Assembly: GCF_018310345.1 (NCBI RefSeq)
Contig: NZ_JAGXBY010000007.1
Span: 1-64,000 of the forward strand
Source: Ornithinibacillus massiliensis
GTDB taxonomy: Bacteria; Bacillota; Bacilli; Bacillales; Amphibacillaceae
Reading direction: 5' to 3'
DNA: 64,000 nt
Positions 38,525-46,709 of this stretch are shown one piece after another. Every line of letters begins with the position of its first letter. Position 1 is the first letter of the stretch. Position numbers and translations under genes: made by a program. The notes below the pieces were generated by a model. The model worked only from the letters and a program-made list of their open reading frames with translations, did no database searches and had not been told where the DNA came from.

Positions 38525-38668
38525 GGATTAGAAATTCTCCATTGTTTAAGTTGCAAATGATTCATTAGAAAGAGTGCGTTTGTATGATGAATGATAGAAA
38601 CACGCATTTACTCAAGTAGGAAGTAATGAAGTAGGAGAATAAAAAATTGCCAGGTGCGTGTAATTAAT

Positions 38669-38694
38669 CAATTAACTCGAAATGAAGTTAATTG
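38669..38694. promoter_or_regulatory. Inverted repeat upstream of the cytochrome bd genes
   Basis: CAATTAACT (38669-38677) and AGTTAATTG (38686-38694) form a perfect 9-bp inverted repeat with an 8-nt centre, about 130 nt before the small TM gene. It may be an operator for a redox regulator. It is not a clear Rex or Fnr consensus. Confidence 0.4.
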
Positions 38695-38823
38695 TACGAG
38701 GAGTCTCTATTTCATTCCGTTGTTTCCGATAATCTAGCTCATTATCTTAATAACAGAATAAAATTAGAAATACAACTCATAATAACTCTGATACATAATC
38801 GCAAGAAAGTAAGGATGATTATA

Positions 38824-38961
38824 ATGAGACGAGTGGTTACGGAAAGAAAACAACTATCCAAGCCCAAATACCAATCCCATGAAAAGAAATTAGTTTGGTT
38901 GTCCTTTATTGTTGCGGCAATTATGCTGTTATCGATTATCGGAAGATTGGTTAGCGGCTAA
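38824..38961 (+). CDS. Small single-TM protein upstream of cydA (45 aa)
   Basis: A 45-codon gene starting at ATG 38824 with TAAGGAT upstream. It has a basic N-terminal half (MRRVVTERKQLSKPKYQSHE) and one C-terminal membrane helix (LVWLSFIVAAIMLLSIIGRL). It ends 13 nt before the cydA start, so it is translationally linked to the oxidase genes. It is not the CydS subunit, which is encoded after cydB. It may be an additional assembly or accessory subunit (inference). Confidence 0.6.
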   Translation: MRRVVTERKQLSKPKYQSHEKKLVWLSFIVAAIMLLSIIGRLVSG

Positions 38962-38974
38962 AGGAGGAAGAATA

Positions 38975-40315
38975 TTGATTAACGAGGAAGCGGTTTATTA
39001 CAGTAGAATCTTAACGGAGGTTACGCTTTCCTTTCATATTATTTATGCAACCATTGGGGTAGGGGTTCCGTTATTGATTATGATTGCCCATTGGGTTGGG
39101 ATTAGGAAAAATGATAATCATTATATATTACTTGCTAGAAGATGGACACGAGGCTATGTTATCACGGTCGCGGTTGGGGTAGTAACTGGTACAACCATAG
39201 GTTTACAGCTTTCACTATTATGGCCAAACTTCATGGAGCTCGCCGGTAACATCATTGCACTCCCAATGTTTATGGAGACCTTTGCATTTTTCTTTGAAGC
39301 AATCTTCCTTGGGATTTATTTATATACATGGGATCGGTTTGAAAATCAGTACAAGCATTTGTTGCTGTTAATACCTGTTGCTATCGGCGCTTCATTTTCA
39401 GCTGTATTTATTACGATTGTTAATTCGTTTATGAATGCTCCTCAAGGGTTTGATTTGGTAAATGGAGAAATTGTGAATGCAAATCCAATCTTAGCGATGT
39501 TTAATCCAGCAATGCCGACTAAAGTTTCCCATGTGGTTGGAACTGCCTATATGACTTCTGCCTTTGTACTTGCTTCGATTGCTGCATTTCGTTTGATAAA
39601 AGGTTCTAATCACATATATCACAAGAAGGCACTCCTATTAACAATGAAAGTAGGATTTGTTTTTACTGTTACCATCTTAATCACAGGAGATTTATCTGGG
39701 AAATACTTGGCAGAATACCAACCGGAAAAATTGGCCGCTGCAGAGTGGCATTTTGAAACGACTGAATCTGCGGAACTAATTTTGTTAGGAGTAATGAACG
39801 ATGAGGGGGAAGTGAAATATGCGTTACGAATCCCTTATGCGCTGAGTATTCTTGCTCATGGCTCACCGACAGCGGAAGTAATTGGGTTGGATCAATTTGC
39901 TGAAGATGAAATACCACCGCTTTCTATTCATTATCTATTTAATATTATGGTTGGTGTTGGCATGCTAATGATAACTATATCCATTCTATTTATTTTCAGT
40001 AAGTATCGAGGTTGGTCATTTGTAGATACGAAACTTTTTCGTTGGTTGATCGTGTTAGGTGGACCGTTAACGATTATTGCAATAGAAGCTGGTTGGTGGT
40101 TAGCAGAGGTTGGTAGACAACCATGGGTCCTTAGAGGGATTATGCGTACAGCAGAAGGGGCAACAACTAATAATGATGTTGATCTTATGCTCATTTTATT
40201 CTGTGGGCTGTACGTTATCCTTGGAATTGGTTCAATTGTTATTTTGACAAGAATGTTCCGTAAGAACCCGGTGGAAAGAGAACTAGCGGAACGAAAAGGA
40301 GATGTTCCATCATGA
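38975..40315 (+). CDS. cydA: Cytochrome bd ubiquinol/menaquinol oxidase subunit I
   Basis: This is the quinol-oxidising, haem-bearing subunit of a terminal oxidase in the plasma membrane. The 446-aa protein has the N-terminal haem-ligand helix (TLSFHIIYATIGVGVPLL), a second conserved His in KVSHVVGTAYMTS, and the GRQPW signature (EVGRQPWVLRGIMRT). The Q-loop is of the short type. The TTG at 38975 has AGGAGG 6-7 nt upstream, and an ATG at 38909 lies inside the preceding micro-gene and is rejected. It overlaps cydB by 4 nt (ATGA). Confidence 0.95.
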   Translation: MINEEAVYYSRILTEVTLSFHIIYATIGVGVPLLIMIAHWVGIRKNDNHYILLARRWTRGYVITVAVGVVTGTTIGLQLSLLWPNFMELAGNIIALPMFMETFAFFFEAIFLGIYLYTWDRFENQYKHLLLLIPVAIGASFSAVFITIVNSFMNAPQGFDLVNGEIVNANPILAMFNPAMPTKVSHVVGTAYMTSAFVLASIAAFRLIKGSNHIYHKKALLLTMKVGFVFTVTILITGDLSGKYLAEYQPEKLAAAEWHFETTESAELILLGVMNDEGEVKYALRIPYALSILAHGSPTAEVIGLDQFAEDEIPPLSIHYLFNIMVGVGMLMITISILFIFSKYRGWSFVDTKLFRWLIVLGGPLTIIAIEAGWWLAEVGRQPWVLRGIMRTAEGATTNNDVDLMLILFCGLYVILGIGSIVILTRMFRKNPVERELAERKGDVPS

Positions 40316-41343
40316 GTGTAGACCTAGAGATTATTGGAATAGTTGTATTATGGACATTTCTCTTCGGTTATATATTAATTGCATCGATAGACTTCGGTGC
40401 AGGTTTTTTCAATGCTTATGGTCTCTTTACCAATAGACAACATATTCTAACTAAAATCATCCAACGCTACCTTTCTCCGGTTTGGGAAGTGACCAATGTA
40501 TTTCTTGTTTTCTTTTTTGTTGGGGTAGTTGGATTTTTCCCGAGTACGGCTTTTTATTATGGGACAACGTTACTTGTTCCGGTGAGTATCGCGATTTTGC
40601 TTCTGGCTATTCGGGGGTCTTACTATGCATTTGAAACATATGGTTCCCGTTCCCATAAGGGGTATGCATTTATGTATGGATTATCCGGCCTCCTTCTACC
40701 TGCTGCTTTATCTATTGTATTGACGATATCAGAAGGTGGTTTTGTGTTTATGCAGAATGGGAATCCGGTTCTCGATTATTGGGCATTGTTTAGTAGTCCG
40801 CTGACCTGGAGTATTGTGGTGTTAAGTGTTTCCGCGGTACTTTATATCTCTGCCGTATTCCTTACCTGGTATGCGAATAAAGCTAATGACAAACCCGCAA
40901 CCGCTTTACTCCGTCGCTATGCATTAATCTGGGCATTGCCAACCATTATTACTGCTGGTGGAATTATTTATGAGCTTAGATTTCATAATCCAGAGCATTA
41001 TGAGCGTCTCCTGGGGTTGGGGTGGATGTTTTTGATTTCAGGAGTATTATTTGTGGGAACAGTGTGGCTTGTTTGGAGACGGAAGAATTATGGAGTAGCG
41101 TTTGTTCTCCTCTTTGGGCAGTTTGCATTTGCCTTCTATGGGTATGGTATTTCACATTATCCGTATTTGTTGTATCCACATTTAACACTATATGACAGTT
41201 TTACGAATGAAGCTATGGCGATTGCGCTCATTATAGCATTTATTGCTGGGCTGGCTTTGTTGATTCCATCACTATATTTAATACTTCGGCTCTTCTTGTT
41301 TAATAAGGAGTATGTCAGTGGAAAATCAAAACAGGAACATTGA
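40312..41343 (+). CDS. cydB: Cytochrome bd oxidase subunit II
   Basis: This 343-aa polytopic partner of CydA has the family opening LWTFLFGYILIASIDFGAGFF, then SPVWEVTNVFLVFFFVG and the later YLLYPHLTLYDSF. Length and layout are normal. It is translationally coupled to cydA by a 4-nt overlap and is followed 11 nt later by the cydS micro-gene. Confidence 0.95.
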   Translation: MSVDLEIIGIVVLWTFLFGYILIASIDFGAGFFNAYGLFTNRQHILTKIIQRYLSPVWEVTNVFLVFFFVGVVGFFPSTAFYYGTTLLVPVSIAILLLAIRGSYYAFETYGSRSHKGYAFMYGLSGLLLPAALSIVLTISEGGFVFMQNGNPVLDYWALFSSPLTWSIVVLSVSAVLYISAVFLTWYANKANDKPATALLRRYALIWALPTIITAGGIIYELRFHNPEHYERLLGLGWMFLISGVLFVGTVWLVWRRKNYGVAFVLLFGQFAFAFYGYGISHYPYLLYPHLTLYDSFTNEAMAIALIIAFIAGLALLIPSLYLILRLFLFNKEYVSGKSKQEH

Positions 41344-41354
41344 GGTGACTTTGC

Positions 41355-41462
41355 ATGGATTTTTTTCTAATCTTTATTGCGCCATTTCTTGTGCTCCTTA
41401 CAGGGATTGTGGTGGCGTTTTGGTGGGTGCTTCGGGATGAGGGAGTCCATAGAGGAAAGTAA
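41355..41462 (+). CDS. cydS: Cytochrome bd small subunit CydS (35 aa)
   Basis: A 35-codon gene too short for routine calling. The ATG at 41355 has GAGGTGA upstream and lies 11 nt after cydB. The product is one membrane helix with the pattern FLIFIAPFLVLLTGIVVAFW, followed by a short polar tail beginning WVLRDE. This strongly resembles the CydS subunit found in the Geobacillus bd oxidase structure (FLI-x-YAP, then VVAAFW-x-x-LKD). CydS sits beside CydA and supports haem and oxygen-site integrity. Confidence 0.88.
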   Translation: MDFFLIFIAPFLVLLTGIVVAFWWVLRDEGVHRGK

Positions 41463-41613
41463 TAAAAAAGTTGGCACTAGAAAAGTTTGGGTAGGAATAG
41501 ATAGAATACCTTGAGGACAAATAATGCACCCAAATTATAAGTGAAATGTTGACAACTAGCTAGTATGTGTAAGCGAATGGGATTCCAAATCTAGTTAAAT
41601 TTCATGAGTAAGC

Positions 41614-41641
41614 TTGACAAATCACTTTATTCTGGTAATAT
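41614..41641 (+). promoter_or_regulatory. Promoter of the lysine-riboswitch transcript
   Basis: -35 TTGACA (41614-41619) and -10 TAATAT (41636-41641) are 16 nt apart, about 30 nt before the aptamer. Confidence 0.65.
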
Positions 41642-41673
41642 AGTGAACTATATTTCAATTTCATATTGAACCT

Positions 41674-41870
41674 TGTCATTCGATGAGGTAGAGGTGCGGG
41701 TAATAAGAGTAAGCAATCGGAGTATGACATCGATGAGGATTGCCTGAAAGGATTATTTGCCGAAGCGTAATGAAGGTCAAATTCATTATTGCTGGTGTGT
41801 CTTCTGAATAAGAAGCATACTGTCATGCAATTTTAGTGCATGGAGAACTACTGATCAGGATGGAGGATAA
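41674..41870 (+). promoter_or_regulatory. Lysine riboswitch (L-box aptamer)
   Basis: The conserved L-box blocks occur in order: GAGGTAGAGGTGCGGGTAA, AAGAGTA, GATGAGGATTGCCTGAAAGG, TTTGCCGAAG, AAGGTCAAATTC, CTGGTGTGTCTTCTGAATAA, ACTGTCATGCAA and GGAGAACTACTG. A terminator follows within 15 nt. Binding of lysine should favour termination and switch off the downstream transporter gene. Confidence 0.95.
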
Positions 41871-41880
41871 CGTATTGTGT

Positions 41881-41924
41881 AAAGACAATGGTAGGTTATT
41901 TTCCTATTCGTTGTCTTTTTTGTT
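41881..41924 (+). terminator. Riboswitch-controlled terminator
   Basis: AAAGACAA (41881-41888) pairs with TTGTCTTT (41911-41918), with an inner GGTAGG/CCTATT stem, followed by TTTTTTGTTT. It is placed between the lysine aptamer and the transporter gene. Confidence 0.88.
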
Positions 41925-42050
41925 TAGTCTTGTTCGTTTGCTATACCCCAGCTAGCGGAACGTTACTCATAACAAAAAGACCTCAATCATACCTCTCTCA
42001 AGTTTTCTATGCACACCCAAAAACGTTATTTATAGAAAGGGATGTGCATC

Positions 42051-43451
42051 ATGAGCAAAAACTCACCAAAAACACGGAAAAAATTTGAATTTCCACATAG
42101 CTTTATTATTTTATTTGGCTTAATGATTATTACAGCTATTACGACCTACTTAATTCCAGCAGGACAATATGAGCGTGTAGTAGATGAAAACGGTCGTACG
42201 ATTGTAGCTGACGGAACCTATCAAACAATTGAATCTACCCCAACAGGCTTTATGCAGTTATTTGAATCGTTGCATCTGGGAATGGTTGATGCAGCGGAGA
42301 TTATATTCTTTATCTTTATCGTTGGTGGTTCCTTTGGAATATTAGCTGCAACGAAATCAATTGAAGCAGCATTTGGTTCCCTTACGAAAAAACTAAATGG
42401 GAAAGAAATCTTCTTGATCCCGGTTATTATGCTATTCTTAGCGATTTGCGGTGGTTCTTGGGGAATGGCGGAAGAAGTTATTCCATTTATTTTAATTGCG
42501 GTACCACTTGCATTACGTATGGGATTTGACTCGATGACAGGTACAGCAATGATATTAGTTGGGGTATATGCTGGGTTTGGATCAGCGTTTATGAATCCAT
42601 TTACTGTAGGAGTTGCCCAAGGAATTGCAGGCTTACCTACATTCTCTGGAATGGGAGTCCGTATTGTTTTCTGGCTTATCTTTGTTGCAGTAGCTATTGC
42701 TTATGTGATGATTTATGCAAGAAAAGTAAGAAAGGATCCGACTATCAGTTTAATGTATGAAGAAGATAAGAAACGTGATATTAGCCTTGATGACCAAAGC
42801 AGTCAAGGACTAACAAAGCGCCAGGTAGCAATTTTAGTTGTTCTTGCGCTGACACTAGTTGGACTTGCTGTAGGGGTTATTACACAAGGCTGGTATATTA
42901 CTGAAATCGCAGCATTATTTGTCATCATGGGGATTGTTGTAGGGATTATTGCTAGATTTAGAATGAATGAGATTGCTAATGCCTTTGTAAAAGGCTGTGA
43001 AGAAATGGTACAAGGGGCATTAATTGTTGGCTTCGCATATGGTATTTTAAGAATCCTACAAGATTCTAATACAATTGATACCATTCTTTATTTTGTTTCT
43101 AATCTAGTTGCAGACTTACCTACAGCACTTGCAGCAATTGGTATGTTCATCGTACAAAGTCTATTAAACTTTATTGTTCCTTCTGGAAGTGGACAGGCAG
43201 CAATCAGCATGCCAATTATGGCTCCACTTAGTGATTTATTAGGGGTTAGTCGCCAAACTGCAGTACTTGCGTTCCAATATGGTGATGGAATTTCGAACGT
43301 CTTCACACCGACAGCTGGTGTTTTAATGGCTTCATTAGCTCTTGCGAAAATTCCTTGGATTAAATGGTTGAAATGGATTCTACCATTAGTATTAATTCAA
43401 TATGCTCTAGGGGCAATATTTGTAACGGTGGCTCATTTATTTATATGGTAG
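42051..43451 (+). CDS. YfcC/ArcD-like basic amino-acid permease family transporter, lysine-riboswitch controlled
   Basis: This 466-aa membrane protein of the YfcC (DcuC/AbgT-superfamily) type has about 12 segments. Typical features are ITTYLIPAGQYERVVDENGR near the N-terminus, GGSFGILAATKSIE, and the C-terminal NFIVPSGSGQAAISMPIMAP. The lysine riboswitch immediately upstream predicts that it imports lysine or a lysine precursor such as diaminopimelate. That is an inference from regulation, since family members have varied or unknown substrates. The ATG at 42051 has AAAGGGA 8 nt upstream; an in-frame GTG at 42042 overlaps this box. Confidence 0.88.
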   Translation: MSKNSPKTRKKFEFPHSFIILFGLMIITAITTYLIPAGQYERVVDENGRTIVADGTYQTIESTPTGFMQLFESLHLGMVDAAEIIFFIFIVGGSFGILAATKSIEAAFGSLTKKLNGKEIFLIPVIMLFLAICGGSWGMAEEVIPFILIAVPLALRMGFDSMTGTAMILVGVYAGFGSAFMNPFTVGVAQGIAGLPTFSGMGVRIVFWLIFVAVAIAYVMIYARKVRKDPTISLMYEEDKKRDISLDDQSSQGLTKRQVAILVVLALTLVGLAVGVITQGWYITEIAALFVIMGIVVGIIARFRMNEIANAFVKGCEEMVQGALIVGFAYGILRILQDSNTIDTILYFVSNLVADLPTALAAIGMFIVQSLLNFIVPSGSGQAAISMPIMAPLSDLLGVSRQTAVLAFQYGDGISNVFTPTAGVLMASLALAKIPWIKWLKWILPLVLIQYALGAIFVTVAHLFIW

Positions 43452-43746
43452 GTGGATTTTTAAGGTTACCAAGTAATGGGTGATATGTCCGTGGGAGATA
43501 GAACTTACATGGACATATTGGAAAATAGTGACAAGGAAGTATTGTTAGTACATCAGTGACTCGTGATGGGTTGGAATAAAGGCTTTGTTCAATGAATCAA
43601 CCATTGTCTTACCCTATAATTCCTTTTCATTTATCATGCACTTTTAAGGGATAGAGAGAAATAGCGCAGAATTCTACCAAAAAGGGTATAATATATAAAA
43701 CATATTTATAAACGAGTTAACCAGTAAGACATCGGAGGAATAGAAT

Positions 43747-44910
43747 ATGCTAGAATCAATATTTACCAGATTAGAAGAAATTTATCCAGAGTTAGTTAAG
43801 CTTCGTCGTGATTTTCATATGTATCCAGAGCTTTCCCATCAGGAAGTGAATACGCCTAAAAAGATAGCGACATATTTAGAAGGTCTAGGAATCGAAGTGA
43901 GAACAGAGGTCGGTGGAAGAGGTGTCGTTGGGACGTTAAAGGGTGGTAAACCTGGTAAAACGATTGCGTTACGTGCGGATTTTGACGCCTTACCAATTCA
44001 AGAAGAAACCGGACTTGCCTTTCAATCTCGTGTGCCCGGTGTGATGCATGCATGTGGACATGATTTACACACTGCTTCACTACTTGGGGTTGCTAAAGTA
44101 TTAAGTGAATATAAGGATCAGATTCCTGGAACAGTGAAATTTATCCATCAGTTTGCTGAAGAAGCTACCCCAGGTGGAGCACTACCGATGATTAAGGATG
44201 GTTGTTTGGACGGTGTTGATGTCATTTATGGTGCCCATGTGATGTCTACGGAAGATTTAGGGACGGTAAGTGTAAAAGAAGGTTACTTCTCTTCTGCACA
44301 GGATGATTTTAATATTACGATTTATGGAAAAGGTGGACATGGTTCACAGCCACATCTAACGGTTGATCCACTTGTCACAGGTAGTCAACTCGTCGTTAAT
44401 TTGCAACAAATCGTAAGTCGCCGTGTCGATCCACAACAAGCGGCAGCTGTAACGGTTGGTTCATTTGTTAGTGGGGAAGCGAATAATATTATTCCGGATA
44501 CAGCTGTCATAAAAGGAACAGTTCGTACATTTGATGAAGAGGCACGCACAATCATTGAGGAAGCATTGGAAAGTGTTACACGATCTACCTGTGCACAAAA
44601 TGGCGCGAAAGTAGATTATGAATATATTAAAGATTGTCCATCTATTTATAATGATCCAACCGAAACAAAGCGAGTAGAGGACGTTGCTAAAGGATTGTTT
44701 GGTGAGGAAAATCTATCGACGGATGCACCAATGATGGGGAGTGAGGACTTCGCGTTTTATACGAAGGAAGTTCCCGCTGTTTACTTTACTGTCGGTGGTC
44801 GAAGTGAAGCGTTAGCGGGTGATTATCCGCATCATCATCCAAAGTTTGATGTAGATGAACGTGCGATTATAAATATTGGGAAGATGTTTATTTCATTGGT
44901 AACAAAATAA
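43747..44910 (+). CDS. M20-family amidohydrolase / aminoacylase
   Basis: This 387-aa metal-dependent hydrolase is of the M20D type (N-acyl amino-acid, hippurate or N-acetyl-diaminopimelate hydrolases). Metal-ligand motifs HACGHDLHT, QFAEEATPGGA and GAHVMS, and a late HHHPKFDVDE, are all present. The dimerisation domain with GKGGHGSQPH lies in the middle. GGAGGAA precedes the ATG. It follows the lysine-controlled transporter by 295 nt on the same strand, which hints at processing of an imported acyl-amino acid, but no shared transcript is proven. Confidence 0.9.
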   Translation: MLESIFTRLEEIYPELVKLRRDFHMYPELSHQEVNTPKKIATYLEGLGIEVRTEVGGRGVVGTLKGGKPGKTIALRADFDALPIQEETGLAFQSRVPGVMHACGHDLHTASLLGVAKVLSEYKDQIPGTVKFIHQFAEEATPGGALPMIKDGCLDGVDVIYGAHVMSTEDLGTVSVKEGYFSSAQDDFNITIYGKGGHGSQPHLTVDPLVTGSQLVVNLQQIVSRRVDPQQAAAVTVGSFVSGEANNIIPDTAVIKGTVRTFDEEARTIIEEALESVTRSTCAQNGAKVDYEYIKDCPSIYNDPTETKRVEDVAKGLFGEENLSTDAPMMGSEDFAFYTKEVPAVYFTVGGRSEALAGDYPHHHPKFDVDERAIINIGKMFISLVTK

Positions 44911-44919
44911 AACTACTTT

Positions 44920-44958
44920 AGCACTAAGGCGCATCTTATGACGTCTTAGTGCTTTTTT
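44920..44958 (+). terminator. Terminator of the M20 hydrolase gene
   Basis: AGCACTAAGGCG pairs with CGTCTTAGTGCT (one G-U) and is followed by TTTTTT. Confidence 0.92.
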
Positions 44959-44994
44959 AATCTATTAGAGGGAGGACAGTCCCTACTTCAGGAG

Positions 44995-45262
44995 AGAATC
45001 TTTCCTCATTTAGGGCACATACAGCCTCTCTCTGTTCCCTTTTTCTGCTTTCCTTCCTCATTTAGGGCACAGACAACCTCCCTCTGTTCCCTTTTTCAGC
45101 TTTTCTTCCTATTTAGGGCACAGACAATCTCCCTCTGTTCCCTTTTTCCGCTTTCTTTCCTCATTTAGGGCACAGACAACCTCTCTCTGTTCCCTTTCTT
45201 CGTGTTCTTTCCTCATTTAGGGTACTGATAACCTCCCTCTGTTCCCTTTTTTCGCGTTCTTT
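44995..45262. repeat. Tandem repeat array B, five copies, 52-bp period, reverse of array A
   Basis: TTTAGGG recurs at 45009, 45061, 45112, 45164 and 45216 (51-52 bp spacing). The unit runs CCTCATTTAGGGCACAGAC, AACCTCCCTCTGTTCCC, TTTTTCCGCTTTC. Its reverse complement matches the array A unit (CTAAATGAGG, GAAAGCGGAAAAAGG, AACAGAGGGAGG). It lies between the M20 hydrolase terminator and the phnD region. Confidence 0.93.
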
Positions 45263-45405
45263 CTGGTACCAACCGAATATATGATTGAGTAGAAGGAATA
45301 TACCATGAAACGAGACTTAATGAGGTGGAAGAGTTAGAAATGCTAATCGTGCCAGCAGAGTAATTCATAGAAGGATCAAGTCACACCCCAAACTTTTTGA
45401 TTTAG

Positions 45406-45446
45406 AAGAGCTATTAGTGTATAGGTGCTAGTAGCTCTTTCTATTT
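45406..45446 (+). terminator. Terminator-like hairpin upstream of phnD
   Basis: AAGAGCTATTAG pairs with CTAGTAGCTCTT (one G-U) and is followed by TCTATTT. No complete gene precedes it. A short broken frame just upstream (about 45293-45362, ending MLIVPAE) may be the end of a lost gene. Confidence 0.7.
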
Positions 45447-45558
45447 GGAAAGATTCTATTATGCTATGAAGTATTTTTTACAAGTATCTCATATAAACTT
45501 CATATTCTAGCTTTATAATTAAATCGGTTAACACAATATGATTATGGGGGAACAAAAA

Positions 45559-46629
45559 TTGAAAAAATTATTGTATGCCATCGTGTTTGGTATGTTTATT
45601 AGCTTGTTAGCAGCATGTGGATCTTCGGATGATGCAGAATCAAATAAGGCAAAAAATCCAGATAATAATTCAAAGGAAGGGTCTAGTAATCAAGCAATTG
45701 ATAGGTTATCAATTGGATTCGTTCCATCGAGGGAGCCTGACGAAATTATTACAGCAACAGAACCATTGAAGAATTTACTAAAAGAGGAATTAGCAACCTT
45801 AGGTTATGATATCAATGAAGTAGAGATAACAGTAGGTACGAATTATGAAGCAGTTGGGGAAGGGCTATCAGCTGGAACTATTGACGTTGGTCTAATTCCT
45901 GGTGGTACCTATGTATTATATGATGATGGTGCAGAGGTTATCTTAACTTCAACCCGTGCAGGCTTAAGTATTGATTCAGAAGACGCTAAGGATTGGAACG
46001 ATAATAAACCAACAGAAGCTTCGGATGAACAAGTTACATATTATCGCGCATTAATGATAGCAGGCCCTTCTGAAAAAGGGCAAGCTTTAGCAGAAAAGGT
46101 TAACAATGGTGAGGAATTAACATTTGAAGATGTAAACAGTGCTTCATGGGCAGTTATGTCTTCTTCTTCTCCAGCAGGTTATATTTATCCTGCGATTTGG
46201 CTAAAAGACAACTTTAGTAAAACAATTACTGATTTAGAAAAGGTCGTACAAATAGATTCATATGGTAGTGCATTTGCTCGTCTAGCAGCAGAGCAAATCG
46301 ATGTGATGGTTACTTATGCAGATGCTCGACGTGACAATGCTGATGCATGGGAAGCAGATTTTGAACGTGAAGCATCAATTTGGGATGAAACGAATGTAAT
46401 CGGTGTTACACCAGGAATTTACAATGACACAATCAGTGTCAGCAAAAACTCTGAATTTATGGATGAAGATTTCAAAAAGGCTATCCAAACTGCATTTATA
46501 AACATTGCAGAAACTGATGCTGGAAAAGAAGTAATTTCTATTTATAATCATGAGGGGTATCAAGAAGCAACTTCATCTGATTATGATAATGAAAGAAAAG
46601 CACAAGAAATAGTACAAAGCCTAAATTAA
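45559..46629 (+). CDS. phnD: Phosphonate/phosphite-type ABC transporter substrate-binding lipoprotein
   Basis: This 356-aa lipoprotein captures the substrate outside the membrane for the importer encoded downstream. The signal ends at the lipobox LLAAC. The mature protein shows the PhnD-family fold, with a start RLSIGFVPSREPDEI, then GTIDVGLIPGGTYV, SSSSPAGYIYPAIWL and AAEQIDVMVTYADARRD. TTG at 45559 is preferred since GGGGGA lies 7 nt upstream and gives a textbook signal peptide; earlier ATGs overlap that box. Exact substrate (phosphonate, phosphite or other) is not readable. Confidence 0.9.
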   Translation: MKKLLYAIVFGMFISLLAACGSSDDAESNKAKNPDNNSKEGSSNQAIDRLSIGFVPSREPDEIITATEPLKNLLKEELATLGYDINEVEITVGTNYEAVGEGLSAGTIDVGLIPGGTYVLYDDGAEVILTSTRAGLSIDSEDAKDWNDNKPTEASDEQVTYYRALMIAGPSEKGQALAEKVNNGEELTFEDVNSASWAVMSSSSPAGYIYPAIWLKDNFSKTITDLEKVVQIDSYGSAFARLAAEQIDVMVTYADARRDNADAWEADFEREASIWDETNVIGVTPGIYNDTISVSKNSEFMDEDFKKAIQTAFINIAETDAGKEVISIYNHEGYQEATSSDYDNERKAQEIVQSLN

Positions 46630-46709
46630 TTCTATTTTCTACTATGATGAAAAAATAAATGAGAGCATCCAATGTGATGTTCTCTTTTTTACAAGAATGG
46701 GGATTATAC

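Noticed and set aside
41888..42088. 66-codon ORF upstream of the YfcC-type transporter
   Set aside because: It starts inside the riboswitch terminator hairpin and overlaps the real gene start out of frame.
43483..43518. Hairpin ATATGTCCGTG/CATGGACATAT after the YfcC-type gene
   Set aside because: No U-tract follows. It could attenuate transcription but cannot be called a terminator.
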